Shown: positions 1-7,500 of the stretch, piece by piece
How positions within the stretch are numbered: position 1 is the stretch's first letter
Layout of the letters: each line of letters opens with the position of its first letter
Assembly: GCA_002315195.1 (NCBI GenBank)
Contig: DCGD01000158.1
Location: 3,880-18,035, forward strand
DNA: 14,156 nucleotides
Direction of reading: 5' to 3'
Source of the DNA: Prevotellaceae bacterium UBA1787
GTDB lineage: Bacteria > Bacteroidota > Bacteroidia > Bacteroidales > Bacteroidaceae
The notes under the pieces: model-generated
What the model was told of the DNA's origin: nothing
Seen by the model: the letters and a program-made list of their open reading frames with translations, nothing else
Database searches by the model: none
Position numbers and translations under genes: made by a program

Positions 1-1550
1 GTTTTCCTGAAAAATACATGAAGAAAAAGGCAGTCGTAAAGGTGACTCCGGTTCTTCGTTATCAAGGTGGTGAAGTCGCCGGCGATGCTGCTACGTTCCA
101 AGGAGAAAAGGTCGAGGCGAACAATCAGGCCATTTCTTACCGTGTTGGTGGAAACTATACCATGAAGACTTCTTTCAAGTTTGTTCCCGGAATGGAGAAG
201 AGTGACTTGTATCTGACCTTCGATGCGCAGAAGGGAAAGAAAACCGTCAAGATACCTGAAGTGAAGGTTGGTTATGGTGTATTGGCCACTTCCGAACTCG
301 TAGATCGCACCTTGAAGAGTGCCGGAACGGCTTTTGCTCCGGATGCTTATCAGCATATCATTCAGCAGAAGCAGGAAGCCAACATCAAGTTCCTCATTCA
401 GCAGGCTAACATTCGCACCAGTGAACTTAAGACGGTTTCCATTCAGCAATTCATCCAAACCTTGAAGGACATTCGCGCTGACCAGAAGGGCAAGGAACTT
501 TCGGGTGTAGAAATTTCAGCTTACGCATCTCCTGATGGTGGATTCAAGTTGAACGAAAGACTGGCTCAGAACCGTGAAAAGACCACTCAAAAGTATGTTG
601 AATCTCAGTTGAAGAAGACAGGACTTGATGCAAATGTAGATACCAAATATACGGCGGAAGACTGGGAAGGTTTCCAGGAATTGGTCAAGGCTTCCAAAAT
701 CCAGGATAAGGAGGTTATTCTCCGTGTGCTTTCCATGTATCAGGATCCTGAGGAACGTGAAACTCAAATCCGCAACCTTTCAGCCGCTTATACCAACCTC
801 GCAAGTGAAATACTTCCGGAATTGCGTCGCGCCCGCATATCTGTAAATTACGATTTGATTGGTCGCAGCGATGACGAGATACAGGAGCAGTTCAAGGCTG
901 ACGCAACCAAGTTGAGCGTTGAGGAAATGCTTTACAATGCCACATTGACTGATAACAAAGCTGAACAGGAAGCCATCTACAAGAAAACAACCCAGATTTA
1001 TCCAAAGGATTATCGCGCGTTCAACGACTTGGCTACAATGGCTATGGCTGACGGAAAATACAGTGATGCAAAGAACTATCTGAAGCAGGCTTTGGCAATC
1101 AACGGCAGTGCAGCGGAACCAAACATCAACAATGGTATCATCGCCATGATCAACAATGATTTGACGACCGCTCAGAGTTCCCTCTCCAAGGGTGCAGCCA
1201 ATCCGGCCGTGAGTGAGGCTCTCGGAAACCTTTATTTGAAGCAGGGTAATTTTGCCCAGGCTGTCAAGACGTTCGGAAATACCAAGAGCAACAGTGCCGC
1301 TTTGGCTCAACTGCTTACCAAGGACTACATGAAGGCGGCCGAGACTTTGACCCAGGTTCAGAACGACGATGCAATGACTTATTACCTCAAGGCCATCATC
1401 GCAGCGCGTACCAACAACAACAGCCTTGCGGTAGAAAACTTGAAGACGGCTGTCAGCAAGGACGGTTCTTTGGCTAAGTATGCCGGAAATGACTTGGAAT
1501 TCAAGAAATTGGCAGAAGACGCAGCATTCAAGATTCTTACCGGTAAATAA
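1..1550 (+). CDS. OmpA-like / TPR envelope protein (5' truncated by window edge)
   Basis: The reading frame is open to the left edge, beginning with codons at position 3 that read FPEKYMKKKAVVKVTPVLRY. The ATG at 18 therefore lies inside a conserved stretch of a Bacteroidales family and is not the true start; the signal peptide and first domain are outside the window. Counting from the edge, a beta-rich N-terminal domain (about residues 1-90) is followed by an OmpA-like peptidoglycan-associating region (about 165-205, with ISAYASPDGG and LNERLAQNRE). The C-terminal third (about 330-500) is helical TPR-like repeats with alternating Ala/Leu/Tyr pairs such as AFNDLATMAMADGKYSDA. Family members are usually exported, lipoprotein-like and associated with the outer membrane; a structural or scaffolding role in the envelope is inferred, and no enzymatic motif is visible. 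The gene ends in TAA and is followed by a strong terminator, so it is the last gene of its transcript. It is unrelated to the defence operon downstream. Confidence 0.85.
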   Translation, partial: FPEKYMKKKAVVKVTPVLRYQGGEVAGDAATFQGEKVEANNQAISYRVGGNYTMKTSFKFVPGMEKSDLYLTFDAQKGKKTVKIPEVKVGYGVLATSELVDRTLKSAGTAFAPDAYQHIIQQKQEANIKFLIQQANIRTSELKTVSIQQFIQTLKDIRADQKGKELSGVEISAYASPDGGFKLNERLAQNREKTTQKYVESQLKKTGLDANVDTKYTAEDWEGFQELVKASKIQDKEVILRVLSMYQDPEERETQIRNLSAAYTNLASEILPELRRARISVNYDLIGRSDDEIQEQFKADATKLSVEEMLYNATLTDNKAEQEAIYKKTTQIYPKDYRAFNDLATMAMADGKYSDAKNYLKQALAINGSAAEPNINNGIIAMINNDLTTAQSSLSKGAANPAVSEALGNLYLKQGNFAQAVKTFGNTKSNSAALAQLLTKDYMKAAETLTQVQNDDAMTYYLKAIIAARTNNNSLAVENLKTAVSKDGSLAKYAGNDLEFKKLAEDAAFKILTGK

Positions 1551-1570
1551 TCCGTAGTAATAACCAACTT

Positions 1571-1610
1571 AAAGGAGTGGGGAGAGCAAAGACTCCTTAC
1601 TCCTTTTTTT
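1571..1610 (+). terminator. Rho-independent terminator after the OmpA/TPR gene
   Basis: AAAGGAGTGGGGAG (1571-1584) can pair over 14 bp with CTCCTTACTCCTTT (1593-1606), including two G-U pairs in the middle. The loop is 8 nt (1585-1592). The 3' arm runs directly into a T-tract ending at 1610. It lies 20 bp after the stop codon of the upstream gene and separates it from the lipoprotein gene. Confidence 0.9.
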
Positions 1611-1636
1611 ATTTAATATTGTTTTCAACTCTGGAA

Positions 1637-2644
1637 ATGAAGAAATGTTTGTCCATCATATTCACCGTATTCCTCTTTTGCTCTTGTAATGGCGGAAGTG
1701 ACAGTCTGACGATTAAAGGCAAGTTCGGGCATTTGAGGGATGGTATGTTTTGTGTCTATAGCACCCATCCTCAGTGGAGTGGCTTTGATACGGTGCGGAT
1801 AGTTGAAGGAAAGTTTGCATACAGTTGCATTGTCACTGATACCATGGTGATGACATTGCAATTTCCAAACTATATGCAAATGGCAGTCGTTGGTGTGCCG
1901 GGCGGTACCATTAAAATCAAGGGCGACGCCAACAATCTGCTTGCCGCCCAAATCAGTGGCACATTCGACAACGACTTGCTCACATCTTTCCGCAAGAGCA
2001 TTATCGGAACCACGGGTGGTCAAGAGTTGAAAATGGCTGAAGATTTTATAAGGAATCATCCATCCAGTCATGCTTCCGAGGCTTTGTTTCGGAAATATTT
2101 CCTGGATGTGCAAACCCCGGATTTTGAAAAAGCGTCAAGTTTGTTCCGGCTAATCACAAAAGCGTCTCCCAAAAGGTTGTCTTTGAAAAGACTGCAGTCT
2201 CAGTACGGGGCGCTATTTAAATGTCGTAAAGGGAATACCGTGTCGCCTTTCGAGGCTGTCACCATCAAGGGTGACACCGTCAATAACAAGACTTTTAAAG
2301 GGAAGCCTTGCATTGTGTGGTTTTGGAGTTCCTGGACCGATGCCATGCACTATCCCGTGACCAGTGCCCGTTCAAAATTTCGCCCATGGTTGAAGGATGT
2401 GCGTATGTTGAACATCTGTTTGGATGCCGATACAACCGGCATGAGAAAACGTATGGAACGCGACAGCGTCCCGGGTTACGTCGTGTGCGACCGTCAGGGT
2501 TGGCTGTCTCCAATGGTGACACAAATGGGTGTGCGTTTTCTGCCTACCGCCATGTTGCTCGACGAAAAGGGCGTTGTCATCGAAAGAGACATGGATTTGG
2601 AGTCTTTGACGAATACGTTGAAGAAAAAGTTTGACAAACAATAA
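1637..2644 (+). CDS. DUF4369/TlpA-like thioredoxin-fold lipoprotein lacking CxxC
   Basis: A 335-aa protein read from ATG 1637. An in-frame GTG at 1577 would start inside the terminator hairpin and put 20 residues before the signal peptide, so it was rejected. The N-terminus MKKCLSIIFTVFLFCSC is a lipoprotein signal with the acceptor Cys at residue 17, so the protein is probably lipid-anchored in the envelope. Residues about 22-120 (beta-rich, LTIKGKFG, then GVPGGTIKIKGDANNL) look like the DUF4369 domain that precedes thioredoxin domains in Bacteroidetes TlpA/ResA-like proteins. Residues about 205-335 are a thioredoxin-like domain: GKPCIVWFWSSW, then DRQGWLSP and the cis-Pro loop FLPTAMLLDEKG (Pro303). 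The usual WCxxC is replaced: family FWASWCGPC reads here FWSSWTDAM (Thr234 and Met237 at the two Cys positions). Disulfide reductase activity is therefore unlikely, and a binding or sensing role is inferred. It lies 12 bp before comM and is probably cotranscribed with it. Confidence 0.85.
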   Translation: MKKCLSIIFTVFLFCSCNGGSDSLTIKGKFGHLRDGMFCVYSTHPQWSGFDTVRIVEGKFAYSCIVTDTMVMTLQFPNYMQMAVVGVPGGTIKIKGDANNLLAAQISGTFDNDLLTSFRKSIIGTTGGQELKMAEDFIRNHPSSHASEALFRKYFLDVQTPDFEKASSLFRLITKASPKRLSLKRLQSQYGALFKCRKGNTVSPFEAVTIKGDTVNNKTFKGKPCIVWFWSSWTDAMHYPVTSARSKFRPWLKDVRMLNICLDADTTGMRKRMERDSVPGYVVCDRQGWLSPMVTQMGVRFLPTAMLLDEKGVVIERDMDLESLTNTLKKKFDKQ

Positions 2645-2656
2645 AAATCATCTCCA

Positions 2657-4195
2657 ATGTTGGTTCATTTGTTCAGTGCTGCCGTAAACGGACTCGTTGC
2701 CACTCCCGTTGAGGTGGAAATCAACACCTATCCGGGCGACAAGTTGCTTATTTCGGGATTGCCCGATGCCGCCGTAAGGGAAAGTTACAGTCGGGTCACC
2801 AGTGCCATACAGAATTGTGGCTTTCATCTACCTGGTTCTTCCATGGTCATCAACCTTGCCCCGGCCGGTTTGCGCAAGGTTGGCAGTGGTTATGACCTCC
2901 CCATCGCCATTGCCATATTGGCGGCCGCTAAAATGATACAGGAAGACCATTTGAAGAATGTGATGCTGGTAGGTGAACTGGGTTTGGATGGCAGTCTTCG
3001 TCCCATTCTCGGGGCGCTTTCCATAGCGATAGAAGCCAGGAAACGTGGTTTTGAAGGTCTCATTGTGCCAGCCGCGAACGTCAGGGAAGCGGGTGTGGTG
3101 AACAAGTTGAAAGTATATGGGGCGCAGCATCTTTCCGAAGTGATAGATTTCTTAAACGACAAGCCGACGTTGCAACCCGTCGAGGTAGATACCCGCAAGG
3201 AATTTTACGACAACCAACAGGAATGTGATTTTGATTTTCGTGATGTAAAGGGTCAGGAAAACGTGAAGCGCGCGTTTGAGGTGGCGGCGGCGGGTGGACA
3301 CAACATCATGCTTATTGGCAGTCCAGGTTGTGGAAAGTCCATGATGGCAAAGCGTCTGCCTTCCATTCTTCCTCCTTTGACCTTGTCCGAAAGTCTTGAA
3401 ACGACGCAAATCCATTCCGTCGCGGGCATACTTTCACCTGATGTATCACTGATCAGTCAGCGTCCCTTCAGAAGTCCGCATCACACTATTTCCGATGTCG
3501 GAATATGTGGTGGCGGTGCCAATTTCCGTCCCGGAGAAATCAGTCTCGCCCACAATGGCGTATTGTTTCTTGATGAGTTGCCCGAGTTTTCCAAGAATGT
3601 GCTTGAAACCCTGCGACAGCCCTTGGAGGACCGTGTCATCACCATCAGCCGTGCGCAATATACCGTTCAGTTGCCTTGTTCCATCATGCTTGTGGCGGCG
3701 ATGAATCCGTGCCCTTGTGGATATTACAACGACCCCGGCCACAAGTGCAGCTGTACGCCTTGGCAGGTGAAACGCTACATGTCCAAAATAAGCGGACCTT
3801 TTCTTGACCGCATGGACCTGCAAGTCGAGGTGACGCCGGTTTCGCTCGCTGATTTGAGTCGAATGCCAAAGGGTGAAAGCAGTGCGCAGATACGCGAACG
3901 CGTCATCAGGGCGCGTCAGTTACAGGAGGAGCGTTTCAGGAACATCAAGGGCATGCATTGCAATGCGCAGATGAGCGCAAGGCTGTTGTCGCAGTTTGCG
4001 GTGTTGGATGAAGAAAGCGGTCAGGTGCTGACCCAGGCGATGAACCGTTTGGGGCTTTCCGCCCGCGCATATGAACGTATCCTGAAAATGGCGCGTACCA
4101 TCGCCGATTTGGACGCTTCCCCCACCATCCTCGGCCCTCATGTCAGGGAAGCCATAGGCTATCGCAACCTCGACAGGGACTCCTGGGGAGAATAG
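2657..4195 (+). CDS. comM: YifB/ComM Mg-chelatase-like AAA+ ATPase
   Basis: A full-length 512-aa member of the YifB/ComM family (Mg chelatase-like), whose members are about 500-510 aa. In order it has an N-terminal ribosomal-S5-like/Lon-C-like domain (about 1-170, with SGLPDAAVRES and VINLAPAGLRK), a Mg-chelatase AAA+ core, and a C-terminal lid domain. Walker A is GSPGCGKS (221-228) and Walker B is VLFLDELPE (Asp306, Glu307). A Cys cluster follows at 352-366 (CPCGYYNDPGHKCSC), and the C-terminal SARAYERILKMARTIADL signature is intact. In Vibrio and Acinetobacter, ComM is a hexameric helicase promoting branch migration when transformed DNA integrates; its role in Bacteroidales is less clear. 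The gene lies 12 bp after the lipoprotein gene and shows no damage. No T-rich terminator follows it, so some read-through into the defence operon is possible. Confidence 0.95.
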   Translation: MLVHLFSAAVNGLVATPVEVEINTYPGDKLLISGLPDAAVRESYSRVTSAIQNCGFHLPGSSMVINLAPAGLRKVGSGYDLPIAIAILAAAKMIQEDHLKNVMLVGELGLDGSLRPILGALSIAIEARKRGFEGLIVPAANVREAGVVNKLKVYGAQHLSEVIDFLNDKPTLQPVEVDTRKEFYDNQQECDFDFRDVKGQENVKRAFEVAAAGGHNIMLIGSPGCGKSMMAKRLPSILPPLTLSESLETTQIHSVAGILSPDVSLISQRPFRSPHHTISDVGICGGGANFRPGEISLAHNGVLFLDELPEFSKNVLETLRQPLEDRVITISRAQYTVQLPCSIMLVAAMNPCPCGYYNDPGHKCSCTPWQVKRYMSKISGPFLDRMDLQVEVTPVSLADLSRMPKGESSAQIRERVIRARQLQEERFRNIKGMHCNAQMSARLLSQFAVLDEESGQVLTQAMNRLGLSARAYERILKMARTIADLDASPTILGPHVREAIGYRNLDRDSWGE

Positions 4196-4226
4196 TCCGC
4201 GTCGCTGAACCGACAACTGGTTTGCA

Positions 4227-4532
4227 ATGTCCAAATCGATACAAGTAATGTCATCACAAAGCATTGAATTTCAAACGTATAAAACATTGTTTGTTGTCAA
4301 CATCCATACTTTTCGGACTGAGAGCAAGTCAAATTGCAGTTTTTTGGGCGGGACAATGCCGAACTGGAACTTGGCTTGCGAGGAAGTAGGCATGTCAAAT
4401 GCCACCGTGAGCAAGTGGTGCTCAAATACTACACAGCCTACATTGGTTACTCTCGACCAGATCGCACGTATTCTCGGAGTTAATGCGAAGGATTTAATTA
4501 ACGATACAGTTCATAACCAATCCATACAGTAG
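4227..4532 (+). CDS. XRE-family HTH regulator, probably frameshifted or mis-started
   Basis: The ORF ends in a clear XRE/Cro-type helix-turn-helix: EVGMSNATVSKWCSNTTQPT, then LVTLDQIARILGVNAKDLI (about 4383-4505). This is typical of small (about 65-75 aa) regulators beside Bacteroidetes restriction and defence loci. The first half of this frame (4227-4380) does not look like HTH helix 1. The missing helix is readable in a different frame at 4330-4380: QIAVFWAGQCRTGTWLA, matching the family pattern xxIKxVLAEQGRTxxWLA. That frame hits a stop at 4387-4389. One missing base near 4381-4383 would join the two halves as WLA-x-EVGMSN with the correct helix length. The gene is therefore either a frameshift pseudogene, an assembly error, or is translated from an internal ATG such as 4356. 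The natural start would lie near 4320, making 4227-4320 promoter region. The stop is 5 bp before the helicase gene, so it leads the operon and may autoregulate it. Confidence 0.6.
   Translation: MSKSIQVMSSQSIEFQTYKTLFVVNIHTFRTESKSNCSFLGGTMPNWNLACEEVGMSNATVSKWCSNTTQPTLVTLDQIARILGVNAKDLINDTVHNQSIQ
4264..4302 (+). promoter_or_regulatory. Paired short palindromes, candidate operator of the defence operon
   Basis: Two perfect odd palindromes with 5-bp arms and 1-nt spacers are present: TTGAATTTCAA (4264-4274) and TGTTGTCAACA (4292-4302), centred 28 bp apart. They lie just upstream of the point where the HTH coding region should begin (about 4320). A poor match to the Bacteroidetes -7 element TAnnTTTG, reading TACTTTTC, lies at 4307-4314. 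The arrangement fits an autoregulatory operator for the XRE protein, but the two arms differ in sequence. The function is inferred only. Confidence 0.3.
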
Positions 4533-4537
4533 TCGCC

Positions 4538-7500
4538 ATGGATATATTAGACTTATACGAAAAGTTGAAGAGTAGTTACAAAGGTTACATTGAAAGTTTT
4601 GTAACAATCAAGGATAAGCGAATAAAAGAAGAGGTCAATAAAGCCATTCGTGATGAAAGTCTGTGGCCTGACGCCCTCATTCAATTCAATCCTAATTTTG
4701 AGAAGGGCATTGATGTTAACAAAATGATTGCATCCGGACTTCCTATCCATGGAGATCTTTCGATGTTTTTCAGTACACCGTTTTACAAACATCAGCAGGA
4801 AGCCATTACTCTCGGTTGTCAAGACAAAGAGTTTATTGTAATCTCAGGAACCGGTTCCGGCAAGTCCCGTACCTTCATGGCTACAATATTCAACCATATA
4901 CTGCTGCATCAGGAAGCATGTCGGGACAAGACTGTTGCCATAATTGTATATCCAATGAATGCCCTGATTAACTCTCAGTGGCAGGAGCTCGACAAGTACA
5001 GGAAAGAATACTCGGAGAACTCCGGAAAACGCGAGTGTCCTTTTACCTTCGGCAAATACACGGGTCAGGAGAAAGAGGAAGAACGCCAGGAAATGCAGCA
5101 GAATCCCCCCAACATCATATTGACGAACTATATGATGTTGGAGCTTCTTATGACCAGGTCAGGAAAAGAAGAAGGCCTGCGCAAGTGTTTCTTGGAGAAT
5201 CTTCACTACCTCGTTTTCGATGAGCTGCACACTTACAGGGGTATGCAGGGAAGCGATGTCTCTTTCCTTATTCGCCGTATCAAAGCGCAGGCGCAGGGAA
5301 AGGTCTTGTGTTTCGGAACCTCTGCTACCATGGTGGCTGCGGATGACATGACTTGTCTGCAGCAACGCGGGAAGGTGGCGGAAGTGGCTTCATGTATCTT
5401 TGGAACCACCTTCACCCCCGGGCAGGTCATCGACGAAACACTCACCGTGGGACTTTCGAAGTCCGATTGCAACAAGGAGGAACTCCGCCGGGCTCTTGAA
5501 GCACCTGTACCATCCGGTGCGGATGCAGAGGCGTTGCGCGCTTATCCTACGGCTGTCTGGATAGAGCAAAACATAGCCCTCAGGTATGACGAGGAGGAGA
5601 AGAAACATTTCCGTGGCGTCCCGGTTTCACTCAATGAAATGGCAGAGAAACTTAAGGGTTTCCTTGGGGATGTAGAATTACAGGACTGTACCCGGCACCT
5701 GACCGAAGTGTTGGCATGGTGTAACCGATTGAATGTAGAAAAGCGGGGAACAAACATTCTTCCGTACAAAATCCACCAGTTCATTCCCCAGACAGGAAAT
5801 GTGTACTCAACTTTGCAACTCCCCGAGGACAGGCGCATCACGGTAAAAGAAGAACTTTATTGTGAAGAACTGTCAACCGGAGAAACCAAGGTCATGTATT
5901 ACCCTATTGTATTCAGCCGTCTGAGTGGTCATGAATTCTATGTTGTACGCTTGGATGCGAACAGCAACAAGGTCCTTCCGCGCAGTTTTGAAGAAAAGCC
6001 GGCGGATGAAGAAACAGAAACAAGCGACGGTTACATCATAATGCCTCATTCAGGCGAAGCCTTGGCGGATTATGCATTGGATAGGGATTCTGATGAAATC
6101 CCTGATGATTGGTTCACCATTACAAAGAAAGGAAGAAAATTAAAAAAGACATACGAGAAGCGGTTGCCTCGCAAGATTCTGTTTACCAAGACCGGTTCCT
6201 ATGCAGAAAACGAAGCGTCAAAGGATCCAGGTTACATTGCGGGTTGGTTTGTCCCTTCTCCCTTGATGTATGATCCCACATCCAAGGCTGTATATAAAGG
6301 AAATCAGTTAGAATGGTCCAAGTTTGCCAAGATAGGCGGTGAAGGTCGTTCGACGGCTACGACCATTCTTTCATACGAAAACATTACCCAGATGAAAAAC
6401 GCCGGCGTCGGGGAATCCGACAGAAAAGTTCTGACTTTTGTGGATGCCCGGCAGGATGCCGCCCTTCAAGCGGGTCATTTCAACGACTTTATTCGCATAG
6501 GGAAGATTCGCAGCGCCATTTGGAACGCTGTCAGGAATTGTGGAGATTCAAAGGTTGACAGTTCCAATGTCGCACGCAAGGTTTTTGAGAATATGAACCT
6601 TGGTGTGGATGAATACTCCGTAAGACCGGGACTGAGAGGTGGACGCGCCGATGAAGTAAAAGATACAATGACCAAGTATCTTAATACCATCATCTATGAT
6701 GACCTCGCGGGAAACTGGAGTGTCATCATGCCTAACCTTGAAGATTGCGCACTCCTCAGGATTAACTACAAGTATCTCCATGATGAGATTTTTGGTACAA
6801 ATGGCAGTGAGAGATATTATGACATACCCGAATTGGACGGTTTGACGGATGAACAGAAGGAGGTCTTCCTGACTCAGATCTTTGATTATTTCCGCCATAA
6901 ACTCTGTATATACTCTCGTGAAAGAACCGAACCTGCCGTTAAGGATTTGTCTAAAGCGGTGCGAGACAGTTTGAAGTCTCCGTGGACTCTTGACGAGAAT
7001 GACAAGATCGACTCGTTTCGCAGTCTTTACATTGTCAAGCCAAATGGTCGCAGGAAAATTTATAACACAGAAAGTGGTGGTTTCCGCAGCAAACTGGCGA
7101 CATTCGTAAAGGACTATCTGCAATTGTACGCCGGGAAAACCATCAGTAGAGAGGGAGAGTACAATGACTACATGACTGGACTTTTCAGCCGGCTTGGCAA
7201 TTTTATTATATGTAACAATAGTTTTTACCAACTGGATGAAAAATCTATTTGGTGGGAAGCCGGCGACGAACAAAATGTACGCGCAGACCTGGTAAAGGTA
7301 AGAATTCTTGGTCGGGAAGTCGAATCCAAGACAAACACATATTTCCGGGAATTCTACAAGAACATTCAGAAGGTGAACGTGAAGCTGGAAGCAAGAGACC
7401 ACACAGGCCAGGTATCGAAAGAAGAACGGGAGCAGCGCGAGCAGGACTTCAGGGAGGGGCGTTTCCCCATTCTGTACTGTTCCCCTACCATGGAGTTGGG

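Noticed and set aside
18..20. ATG as the start of the first gene
   Set aside because: The frame is open upstream and the residues before it (FPEKY) belong to a conserved family block, so the real start is outside the window.
1614..1621. TAATATTG as a Bacteroidetes -7 promoter element for the lipoprotein gene
   Set aside because: It differs from TAnnTTTG by one base, lacks a TTTG -33 partner at the right distance, and would leave a very short leader. Too weak to call.
1577..1636. Longer lipoprotein start at GTG 1577
   Set aside because: It lies inside the terminator hairpin and would bury the lipoprotein signal peptide that begins at 1637.
4177..4198. Hairpin GGACT...AGTCC at the end of comM as a terminator
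   Set aside because: Only 5 bp, mostly within the coding sequence, and with no T-tract.
6548..7402. A 284-codon open frame on the - strand inside the large helicase gene
   Set aside because: It lies wholly opposite a helicase gene with clear motifs, and its translation shows no recognisable domain. It is a shadow of the coding strand.
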